This document shows positions 1 through 6,347 of a DNA stretch of 13,461 nt, piece by piece (the first letter of the stretch is position 1; each line of letters begins with the position of its first letter). Location of the stretch: assembly GCF_002482975.1 (NCBI RefSeq), contig NZ_DLHA01000053.1, positions 1 to 13,461 on the forward strand, given 5' to 3'. Origin of the DNA: Flavobacterium sp. UBA7680 (GTDB taxonomy: Bacteria; Bacteroidota; Bacteroidia; Flavobacteriales; Flavobacteriaceae). The translations under genes were made by a program, and so were the position numbers. The notes beneath the pieces are model-generated. The model was not told the DNA's origin. It worked only from the letters and a program-made list of their open reading frames with translations, and made no database searches.

Positions 1-1
1 G

Positions 2-76
2 ATGCAAATCTCAATTATTATTACTTCTGTCGTTGTTGTCAATGTGTTTCGCACATCTGCATCGGGAATGGTATAA
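2..76 (+). CDS. ilvL: Ile/Val-rich attenuator leader peptide of the ilv operon
   Basis: A 24-codon reading frame starts at the ATG at 2 and stops with TAA at 74-76. It begins MQISIIITSVVVVNV, with Ile at residues 3, 5, 6 and 7 and Val at 10-13, 15 and 24. There is no Leu codon. A strong intrinsic terminator follows 24 bp after the stop, and ilvD follows that. This is the hallmark of ribosome-mediated attenuation: translation speed through the Ile/Val run reports charged tRNA levels. The codon choice fits an operon for Ile and Val rather than Leu synthesis. The ATG lies one base from the window edge, so a longer N-terminus is possible. The peptide itself probably has no function once released. 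No Shine-Dalgarno sequence can be judged. The name follows function, not homology to the E. coli leader. Confidence 0.82.
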   Translation: MQISIIITSVVVVNVFRTSASGMV

Positions 77-108
77 ATATAATTGAAAAACTATATTACA
101 AACCTTCC
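42..108 (+). promoter_or_regulatory. Candidate alternative (antiterminator) pairing of the ilv attenuator
   Basis: Two mutually informative pairings can be drawn by eye. ATGTG (42-46) pairs with CACAT (52-56) over a 5-nt loop, directly after the Val codon run. GGAA-t-GGT (65-72, T69 bulged) pairs with ACCTTCC (102-108), the left arm of the terminator. The second pairing would prevent terminator formation. A ribosome finishing at the stop codon (74-76) would cover 65-72 and leave the terminator free to form. A ribosome stalled on the Ile/Val codons (14-46) would leave 65-72 available. This is the logic of classical attenuation. The pairings are inferred and no folding energy was calculated. 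Confidence 0.55.
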
Positions 109-130
109 AAATACTGGAAGGTTTTTTTTT
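100..130 (+). terminator. Intrinsic terminator of the ilv attenuator
   Basis: CCTTCCA (103-109) pairs with TGGAAGG (115-121) over a 5-nt loop. Three flanking A:T pairs (100-102 with 122-124) extend the stem to ten base pairs. A run of nine T residues (122-130) follows at once. It lies between the leader stop codon and the ilvD start at 160, so it should end transcription before the structural genes when Ile and Val are plentiful. Confidence 0.85.
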
Positions 131-159
131 GAATAAAAATTAAAATAAATAATACAATA

Positions 160-1833
160 ATGGAATTAAATAAGTACAGCAAAACCATCACTCAAGATCA
201 AACACAGCCAGCGGCGCAAGCGATGTTGTACGGTATTGGTTTAACTGAAGAAGATTTGAAAAAAGCACAAGTAGGGATTGTGAGCATGGGTTACGATGGT
301 AACACGTGTAACATGCACCTGAATGATTTAGCAAAAGATGTTAAAAAAGGTGTTTGGGATGCAGATCTGGTCGGACTTATTTTTAATACCATTGGTGTAA
401 GTGACGGAATTTCAAACGGTACTGAAGGAATGCGTTATTCATTAGTGTCTCGTGACGTTATTGCAGATTCTATAGAAACAGTTGCAGGAGCACAATGGTA
501 CGATAGTATTATTGCAATTCCTGGCTGTGATAAAAATATGCCCGGAGCGTTAATCGCAATGGGAAGATTAAACCGTCCGTCAATGATGGTTTACGGAGGA
601 TCTATTCACTCTGGAAAATGGAAAGGAGAATCTTTAAATATCGTTTCTGCTTTTGAAGCTTTAGGAAAAAAAGTAAAAGGAGAAATTACTCCGGAAGATT
701 TTAAAGGTGTTATTCAAAACGCTTGTCCGGGAGCTGGTGCTTGTGGCGGAATGTATACTGCAAACACTATGTCTTCTGCAATTGAAGCATTAGGAATGAG
801 TATGCCATACAGCTCTTCTAACCCTGCTTTAAGTCAGGAAAAAAGAGACGAATGTCTTGCTGCCGGAGCTGCAATTAAAATTTTATTAGAAAAAGATATT
901 AAGCCAAGAGATATTATGACTCGTAAAGCTTTCGAAAATGCTATTACAATTGTAGCAGTTTTAGGAGGTTCTACAAATGCAGTTATGCACTTAATTGCAA
1001 TGGCACATTCTGTTGGTATCACAATTACTTTGGATGATTTTCAGGCTATTAACGACAGAACTCCGGTTCTTGCTGACATGAAACCAAGTGGTAAATATAT
1101 GATGGAAGATATTCATGAAGTGGGAGGTATTCCGGGAGTAATGAAATATCTATTAAAAGTTGGATTGATTCACGGAGATTGTTTAACTGTAACAGGAAAA
1201 ACAGTTGCCGAAAATTTAGCTTCAACTCCGGATTTACAAGATGGACAAGAAGTAATTCACGAAATTCAAAAAGCATTAAAACCAACAGGAAATATTCAGG
1301 TTTTATACGGAAATCTTGCTTCTGAAGGCGCAGTAGCAAAAATCAGCGGTAAAGAAGGAGAATATTTTGAAGGACCGGCTGTTGTTTTTGAAGGTGAATT
1401 TGAAGTAATTCCAGGTCTTCAGGCCGGAAAAATTAAACCAGGTAATGTAGTCGTCATCAGGGGTTGTGGACCAAAAGGTGGTCCGGGAATGCCTGAAATG
1501 CTAAAACCGACATCAGCGATTATTGGAGCTGGATTAGGAAGCAGCTGTGCACTAATTACAGATGGTAGATTCTCCGGAGGTTCACACGGATTCGTGGTAG
1601 GACACGTTACACCAGAAGCATATGATGGTGGTGGTATTGCACTAGTAAAAGATGGAGATATAATCGCTATCGACGCTGTGAAAAATACAATCGACCTGAA
1701 GATATCTGATGAAGAATATGCAGCTCGTAAAGCAGCTTGGGTTCAACCAGCGCTAAAAGTTGACAGGGGAGTTTTACTTAAATACGCAAGATCGGTTTCA
1801 AGCGCATCAACAGGATGTGTTACCGATAACTAG
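160..1833 (+). CDS. ilvD: Dihydroxy-acid dehydratase
   Basis: IlvD dehydrates 2,3-dihydroxy-3-methylvalerate and 2,3-dihydroxyisovalerate to the 2-keto acids that precede Ile and Val, in the cytoplasm, using an Fe-S cluster and Mg2+. The 557-residue length is normal for the family. The three cluster cysteines expected in the family are visible: C50 (GNTCNMH), C123 (PGCDKNMPG) and C195 (GAGACGGMYTAN). K125 in the second motif is the position of the metal-binding carbamylated lysine in relatives. The C-terminal GRFSGGSHG motif with its conserved serine is intact. The ATG at 160 is 30 bp after the attenuator T-run and is preceded by AT-rich DNA without a Shine-Dalgarno sequence, as is usual in this phylum. 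It is the first structural gene of the operon and should be controlled by the upstream leader. Confidence 0.97.
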   Translation: MELNKYSKTITQDQTQPAAQAMLYGIGLTEEDLKKAQVGIVSMGYDGNTCNMHLNDLAKDVKKGVWDADLVGLIFNTIGVSDGISNGTEGMRYSLVSRDVIADSIETVAGAQWYDSIIAIPGCDKNMPGALIAMGRLNRPSMMVYGGSIHSGKWKGESLNIVSAFEALGKKVKGEITPEDFKGVIQNACPGAGACGGMYTANTMSSAIEALGMSMPYSSSNPALSQEKRDECLAAGAAIKILLEKDIKPRDIMTRKAFENAITIVAVLGGSTNAVMHLIAMAHSVGITITLDDFQAINDRTPVLADMKPSGKYMMEDIHEVGGIPGVMKYLLKVGLIHGDCLTVTGKTVAENLASTPDLQDGQEVIHEIQKALKPTGNIQVLYGNLASEGAVAKISGKEGEYFEGPAVVFEGEFEVIPGLQAGKIKPGNVVVIRGCGPKGGPGMPEMLKPTSAIIGAGLGSSCALITDGRFSGGSHGFVVGHVTPEAYDGGGIALVKDGDIIAIDAVKNTIDLKISDEEYAARKAAWVQPALKVDRGVLLKYARSVSSASTGCVTDN

Positions 1834-2012
1834 CATTCAATTACAATTTTAAAAAACAATTTCAATAACAATGTCAATATCAAAATTTAATTGCAAGAAA
1901 AGGTAAAAAAAACAAAAGATCAATTTAAAATTTATAGTTGAAATTGATTTTTGCATTGCCATTGAATTTTGATATTGAAATTGATTTTTGCGATTGAAAA
2001 AAAATATACCAA
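1834..2012 (+). repeat. Repeat-rich spacer between ilvD and ilvB
   Basis: This 179-bp spacer is unusually long for an operon and holds no gene. An 18-nt arm at 1874-1891 (TCAATATCAAAATTTAAT) pairs with 1961-1978, all positions Watson-Crick except one U:G. ATCAATTT (1919-1926) pairs with AAATTGAT (1941-1948) inside it, so the whole can form one long imperfect stem. The 17-mer TTGAAATTGATTTTTGC occurs twice, at 1938-1954 and 1975-1991. CAATTTCAAT at 1857-1866 is the complement of ATTGAAATTG at 1974-1983. No T-run follows the stem, so it is not an obvious terminator. It may stabilise or process the mRNA, or be a decayed repeat expansion. Confidence 0.7.
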
Positions 2013-3707
2013 ATGGGAACAATTAGGATATCAGGCGCCGAAGCCGTTATTAGATGTTTATTAGCAGAAGGAGTAGACTTAATTTATGGTTATCCGGGAG
2101 GAGCAATCATGCCGGTTTATGACGAATTATATAAATTTCAGGATCAGTTACACCATGTTTTAGTGCGTCACGAACAAGGTGCAACGCACGCTGCTCAGGG
2201 TTATGCAAGAGCGACAGGAAAAGTAGGAGTGGCAATTGCTACTTCTGGACCGGGAGCAACAAATTTAGTTACCGGAATTGCTGATGCTCAAATCGATTCA
2301 ACTCCAATGGTTTGTATTACCGGACAAGTTGGAAGACATTTATTAGGATCTGATGCTTTTCAGGAAACAGATATTATCGGAATTTCGACTCCGGTTACAA
2401 AATGGAATTTTCAGGTAACAGAGGCTTCTCAAATTCCTGAAATCATTGCAAAAGCATTTTATATTGCTCGTTCTGGACGTCCGGGACCAGTATTAATAGA
2501 TATTACTAAAAACGCTCAGTTTGATGAGTTAGATTTTAGTTATGAAAAATGTACTGGAATTAGAAGTTATGTTCCGGTTCCGAAATTAAAATTAGATAAA
2601 GTTGCCGAAGCTGCAGCGTTAATCAACAGCGCTAAAAAACCTTTTATAGTTTTCGGACAGGGAATTATTTTAGGTCAGGCTGAAGCCGAGTTTAAAGCAG
2701 TTCTTGAAAAATCAGGAATTCCGGCAGCGTGGACTATTTTAGGACTTTCGGCTCTGCCAACAGATCATCCTTTAAATGTAGGTATGTTAGGAATGCACGG
2801 AAATTATGCGCCAAACTTACTAACGAATGAATGTGATGTTTTAATTGCCTTCGGAATGCGTTTTGACGATCGTGTTACAGGTAAATTAGCTACTTACGCA
2901 AAACAGGCAAAAGTAATTCACTTCGAAATTGACCCTGCAGAAGTTGATAAAAACGTTAAAACAGAAGTTGCTGTTTTAGGTGATGTAAAAGAATCTTTAG
3001 TTGCTTTATTACCATTATTGGATGCAAAATCTCACGATTTATGGCATAATGAGTTTAAAGAATTGGCTAAAATAGAATATGATACAGTTATTAAAGACGA
3101 ATTAAACCCAGAAACTCCGGGACTTTCAATGGGTGAAACTGTCGAAATGATCAACAAACACTCAAAAGGTGATGCGATTATAGTTTCAGATGTTGGTCAG
3201 CACCAAATGTTTGCGTGTCGTTATGCTAAATTTAATTCAACAAAAAGTAATATTACTTCCGGTGGATTAGGTACAATGGGATTTGCGCTTCCGGCTGCAA
3301 TTGGAGCCAAAATGGGAAGACCAGATCGTGAAGTTGTAGCTATTATTGGTGATGGAGGTTTCCAAATGACCATTCAGGAATTAGGAACAATTTTCCAGAC
3401 TCAGGTTCCGGTAAAAATTGTAATTCTAAACAATGAATTTTTAGGAATGGTGCGTCAATGGCAGGAATTGTTTTTTGACAACAGATACGCATCAACAAAA
3501 ATGATTAATCCAAATTTTACTGCAATTGCCGAAGGGTATCATATTAAATCTAAGAAAGTTACGAATCGTGAAGATTTAGATGCTGCAGTTGCCGAAATGC
3601 TTGCTTCAAAAGATTCTTATTTCTTAGAAGTCATGGTCGAGAAGGAAAACAACGTTTTCCCAATGATTCCAACAGGAGCATGTGTATCAGAAATTAGATT
3701 AAGCTAA
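2013..3707 (+). CDS. ilvB: Acetolactate (acetohydroxyacid) synthase, large catalytic subunit
   Basis: IlvB is the ThDP-dependent catalytic subunit of acetohydroxyacid synthase. It condenses pyruvate with pyruvate (Val/Leu path) or 2-ketobutyrate (Ile path). Domain order is normal: an N-terminal pyrimidine-binding domain with catalytic E54 in VRHEQGATHAA, a central FAD-binding domain (about 190-330), and a C-terminal ThDP-binding domain with the GDGGF motif at 446-450 and the closing NN at 473-474. The RQWQELFF segment (481-488) carries the tryptophan lining the active-site channel. The length of 564 residues is usual. The start at 2013 gives the typical N-terminus MGTIRISGAEAV. It follows ilvD after the repeat-rich spacer and precedes ilvN by 57 bp. 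Other ThDP enzymes are unlikely because ilvN, ilvC and ilvD are all adjacent. Confidence 0.96.
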   Translation: MGTIRISGAEAVIRCLLAEGVDLIYGYPGGAIMPVYDELYKFQDQLHHVLVRHEQGATHAAQGYARATGKVGVAIATSGPGATNLVTGIADAQIDSTPMVCITGQVGRHLLGSDAFQETDIIGISTPVTKWNFQVTEASQIPEIIAKAFYIARSGRPGPVLIDITKNAQFDELDFSYEKCTGIRSYVPVPKLKLDKVAEAAALINSAKKPFIVFGQGIILGQAEAEFKAVLEKSGIPAAWTILGLSALPTDHPLNVGMLGMHGNYAPNLLTNECDVLIAFGMRFDDRVTGKLATYAKQAKVIHFEIDPAEVDKNVKTEVAVLGDVKESLVALLPLLDAKSHDLWHNEFKELAKIEYDTVIKDELNPETPGLSMGETVEMINKHSKGDAIIVSDVGQHQMFACRYAKFNSTKSNITSGGLGTMGFALPAAIGAKMGRPDREVVAIIGDGGFQMTIQELGTIFQTQVPVKIVILNNEFLGMVRQWQELFFDNRYASTKMINPNFTAIAEGYHIKSKKVTNREDLDAAVAEMLASKDSYFLEVMVEKENNVFPMIPTGACVSEIRLS

Positions 3708-3712
3708 AAAAG

Positions 3713-3750
3713 AAGTTTCAATCCCGATTTTTATCGGGAAAAATAAACTT
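3713..3750 (+). repeat. Stem-loop between ilvB and ilvN
   Basis: CCCGAT (3723-3728) pairs with ATCGGG (3733-3738) over a TTTT loop, and AAGTTT (3713-3718) can pair with AAACTT (3745-3750) below it. The right arm is followed by A residues, not T, so this is not a + strand terminator. I recall very similar short ATCCCGATTTTTATCGGGA palindromes as common intergenic elements in flavobacterial genomes. It may be a repeat or an mRNA processing or stability element within the operon. Confidence 0.6.
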
Positions 3751-3764
3751 TAAACAAAAATTAC

Positions 3765-4286
3765 ATGGAAGATAAAACATTTACCATATCGGTATACTCA
3801 GAAAATAACGTGGGTTTATTAAATAGAATATCTGGAATATTCTTAAAGCGTCACATTAATATATTAAGTCTAAATGTTTCAGAATCAGAAATAGAGAATG
3901 TTTCAAGATTTATCATTGTAGTAAATACAACAGAGAAATGGGTTCAGAATATTGTAGGACAGATTGAAAAACAAATCGAAGTTATAAAAGCATTTTATCA
4001 TACAGATGAAGAAACAATTTATCTTGAAAATGCACTTTTTAAAATCGCTTCAAGTTTGTTGTTTGATGAAAAACAAATTCAAAATATCATCAAAGACAGC
4101 CAATCGACGATTGTAACAGTTTCAAGAGATTTTTTCGTGATTTCAAAATCAGGAAGACGTTCAGAAATTGAAGATTTATACCAAAAATTCAAACCATACG
4201 GAATTATGCAATTTGTACGTTCGGGAAGAATTTCGGTTTCTAAAGAAAAAATGGAGATTTCATCATTGTTAGAAACCTTCAAATAA
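3765..4286 (+). CDS. ilvN: Acetolactate synthase, small regulatory subunit
   Basis: This is the regulatory partner of IlvB. It raises activity and carries feedback inhibition, usually by valine. An N-terminal ACT domain spans about residues 5-78 with the motif ENNVGLLNRISGIF. A C-terminal ALS small-subunit domain spans about 95-160. Residues equivalent to the valine-site residues of E. coli IlvH (N11, G14, N29) appear to be N14, G17 and N32, so valine inhibition is plausible. The length of 173 residues is within the family range. The ATG at 3765 is the only start that gives the complete ACT fold. It sits 57 bp after ilvB and 87 bp before ilvC. Confidence 0.94.
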   Translation: MEDKTFTISVYSENNVGLLNRISGIFLKRHINILSLNVSESEIENVSRFIIVVNTTEKWVQNIVGQIEKQIEVIKAFYHTDEETIYLENALFKIASSLLFDEKQIQNIIKDSQSTIVTVSRDFFVISKSGRRSEIEDLYQKFKPYGIMQFVRSGRISVSKEKMEISSLLETFK

Positions 4287-4373
4287 AGAATTAATATGTG
4301 ATATTACACGATCACAACCAATTATAAATAAATTAATTACTAAATTTCATTTCATTAAATATTTTAAAACAAA

Positions 4374-5843
4374 ATGGCAAATTATTTCAACACATTACCA
4401 CTTAGATTACAATTAGAGCAACTTGGAGTTTGCGAATTTATGGAGCAGTCAGAATTTGCAGACGGAATTTCAGCATTAGCAGGGAAAAAAGTTGTTATTG
4501 TTGGATGTGGTGCACAAGGTTTGAATCAAGGTTTAAACATGAGAGATTCAGGTTTAGATATTTCTTACGCATTGCGTGCAGATGCAATTGCTGAAAAGAG
4601 AGCTTCATATAAAAATGCAACTGAAAATGGGTTTAAAGTAGGTACTTATGAAGAGTTGATTCCAACTGCTGATTTAGTTTGTAATCTTACTCCAGATAAA
4701 CAACACACATCTGTTGTTACTGCGATTATGCCATTAATGAAACAAGGATCGACTTTAGCGTATTCTCACGGTTTTAATATTGTTGAAGAAGGAATGCAGA
4801 TTCGTGAAGATATCACGGTTATTATGTGTGCTCCTAAATGTCCGGGTTCTGAGGTTCGTGAAGAATATAAAAGAGGTTTTGGTGTACCAACACTTATTGC
4901 AGTTCACCCTGAAAATGATCCAAACGGATTTGGTTTAGATCAGGCAAAAGCTTACGCTGTAGCAACTGGAGGACATAAAGCAGGAGTTTTAAGATCATCT
5001 TTCGTTGCCGAAGTAAAATCAGATTTAATGGGTGAGCAGACAATTCTTTGTGGATTGCTTCAAACTGGATCTATTTTATGTTTTGATAAAATGGTTGAAA
5101 AAGGAATCGATAAAGCATATGCTTCAAAATTAATTCAATACGGATGGGAAACTATCACTGAAGCTTTGAAACACGGTGGTATCACAAACATGATGGATCG
5201 TTTAAATAATCCTTCTAAAATTGAAGCTTACGAATTAGCAGAAGAATTAAAAGACATCATGCGTCCGTTATTCCAAAAACACCAAGACGATATTATTTCT
5301 GGAGAATTCTCAAGAACTATGATGATTGACTGGGCTAATGACGATGTTAATTTATTGAAATGGAGAGCAGCAACAGGAGAAACTAACTTCGAAAAAACAG
5401 CTCCGCAAGAAGCTCCAATTTCTGAGCAGGAATATTTTGATAATGGAGTTTTAATGATTGCTATGGTAAAAGCTGGTGTTGAGTTAGCTTTTGAAACTAT
5501 GACAGAGGCTGGAATCATTGAAGAATCTGCTTATTATGAGTCATTACACGAATTACCATTAATTGCAAACACAATTGCAAGAAAGAAATTGTTTGAAATG
5601 AACCGTGTAATTTCTGATACTGCAGAATATGGCTGTTATTTATTTGATCACGCTTGTAAGCCATTGTTGACTGAATTTATGAAAAAAGTAGAAACAAATA
5701 TTATTGGAAAACCATTTTCAACTTCAAATGGAGTAGATAATAATATTTTAATTGCAGTTAATAAAGAAATTCGTCAGCATCCTATTGAAGAAGTAGGAGC
5801 ATGGTTGAGAGAATCAATGACAGCAATGAAAAAAATTGTATAA
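4374..5843 (+). CDS. ilvC: Ketol-acid reductoisomerase, long class II form
   Basis: IlvC converts acetolactate and 2-aceto-2-hydroxybutyrate to the dihydroxy acids by Mg2+-dependent alkyl migration and NADPH reduction. The protein has 489 residues, the long class II type with a duplicated C-terminal knotted domain, close to E. coli IlvC (about 490). The Rossmann motif GCGAQG lies at 45-50, followed by an Arg-containing loop (SYALR, 64-68) that suits NADPH. The catalytic set keeps E. coli numbering: H132, K155, D217, E221, E389, E393 and S414. Class I (about 330-residue) KARI is ruled out by length. It is the last gene of the visible operon. Its end is followed by a hairpin at 5857-5882 and a terminator about 310 bp further on. 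Confidence 0.96.
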   Translation: MANYFNTLPLRLQLEQLGVCEFMEQSEFADGISALAGKKVVIVGCGAQGLNQGLNMRDSGLDISYALRADAIAEKRASYKNATENGFKVGTYEELIPTADLVCNLTPDKQHTSVVTAIMPLMKQGSTLAYSHGFNIVEEGMQIREDITVIMCAPKCPGSEVREEYKRGFGVPTLIAVHPENDPNGFGLDQAKAYAVATGGHKAGVLRSSFVAEVKSDLMGEQTILCGLLQTGSILCFDKMVEKGIDKAYASKLIQYGWETITEALKHGGITNMMDRLNNPSKIEAYELAEELKDIMRPLFQKHQDDIISGEFSRTMMIDWANDDVNLLKWRAATGETNFEKTAPQEAPISEQEYFDNGVLMIAMVKAGVELAFETMTEAGIIEESAYYESLHELPLIANTIARKKLFEMNRVISDTAEYGCYLFDHACKPLLTEFMKKVETNIIGKPFSTSNGVDNNILIAVNKEIRQHPIEEVGAWLRESMTAMKKIV

Positions 5844-5856
5844 TAAAATTGGGAAT

Positions 5857-5882
5857 TTCCACGCATTCCGAATGTAGTGGAA
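5857..5882 (+). repeat. Hairpin just after ilvC
   Basis: TTCCAC (5857-5862) pairs with GTGGAA (5877-5882), and GCATT (5863-5867) pairs with AATGT (5871-5875) over a CCG loop, leaving A5876 bulged: 11 pairs including one G:U. It begins 14 bp after the ilvC stop codon. The tract after it (TTTGCTCTG) is only weakly T-rich, so it may be a poor terminator or a 3'-end protecting structure. Confidence 0.5.
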
Positions 5883-5951
5883 TTTGCTCTGTATCAATGT
5901 TTTAAATTAATATTTTGAATTAGTAAGCACTTATTAAGAAAATAGATATAG

Positions 5952-6043
5952 ATGCATTTTGCATTCACTTAACTTCTGTGAGAAGTAAGTTAAGTGAAGC
6001 GGATCCCTAAAATTGGGGTATATTTTTTAATCAAAAAATATAC
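5952..6043 (+). repeat. Cluster of perfect hairpins in the ilvC-acs gap
   Basis: Three consecutive inverted repeats lie here. ATGCA-TTT-TGCAT is at 5952-5964. A 12-bp stem follows, with TTCACTTAACTT at 5964-5975 and its complement at 5987-5998 over an 11-nt loop. An 11-bp stem comes last, with GTATATTTTTT at 6018-6028 and its complement at 6033-6043 over AATC. No reading frame of note crosses the region. Together with the terminator at 6151-6186 they could belong to a structured non-coding RNA or to the processed 3' end of the ilv mRNA. No known RNA family was recognised. Confidence 0.55.
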
Positions 6044-6150
6044 TTGTTGAAATTTCTATTATAATTAATAAAGCTGCTGCTATTTTCAAAGTAGGGAAAG
6101 CATTTGTAATGCAGAATTACAAAATTAATTGTTATTGAAATTTGTTAAAT

Positions 6151-6186
6151 AAAAAGGTATGATAATTTCTTTGTCATACCTTTTTT
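6151..6186 (+). terminator. Intrinsic terminator between ilvC and acs
   Basis: GGTATGA (6156-6162) pairs with TCATACC (6174-6180) over an 11-nt loop. The stem is extended by A residues at 6151-6155 against the T-run at 6181-6186. The structure is a standard terminator for the ilv transcript, or for a small RNA that might start in the gap, and because both flanks are A/T it may work on both strands. It lies about 160 bp before acs. Confidence 0.8.
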
Positions 6187-6230
6187 GCGATTTAGATTTT
6201 TTCTTAAAACGTCTTTTTTTAGAATAACTT

Positions 6231-6270
6231 TAAAAAAAACATATATTTTATTTATTATATGTTTTTTTTA
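6231..6270 (+). terminator. Second A/T-rich terminator-like hairpin before acs
   Basis: A 15-bp perfect inverted repeat (6231-6245 with 6256-6270) has ACATATA/TATATGT at its core and an 8-base A-run against an 8-base T-run outside. The loop is 10 nt. It is composed wholly of A/T apart from one C:G pair, so it is weaker than the terminator at 6151-6186. It may be a back-up terminator or part of the acs leader. The 77 bp between it and acs must then hold the acs promoter; the only -7-like match seen (TACATTTA at 6318-6325 against TAnnTTTG) is weak. Confidence 0.5.
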
Positions 6271-6347
6271 TACAAAATTTATGAATTAAATAATTTTAAG
6301 AATAGACGCATATTTAATACATTTATAAAAAAAAATTCCACAAACCT

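Noticed and set aside
1049..1339. Minus-strand 96-codon frame within ilvD
   Set aside because: It is antisense to a highly conserved part of ilvD and Leu-rich merely because of the sense codon pattern.
4297..4316. TGTGAT...ATCACA inverted repeat upstream of ilvC resembling a Crp operator
   Set aside because: The half-site spacing is too long (10 bp between TGTGA and TCACA instead of 6), Crp sites of this type are not expected in this phylum, and it lies inside the ilv operon.
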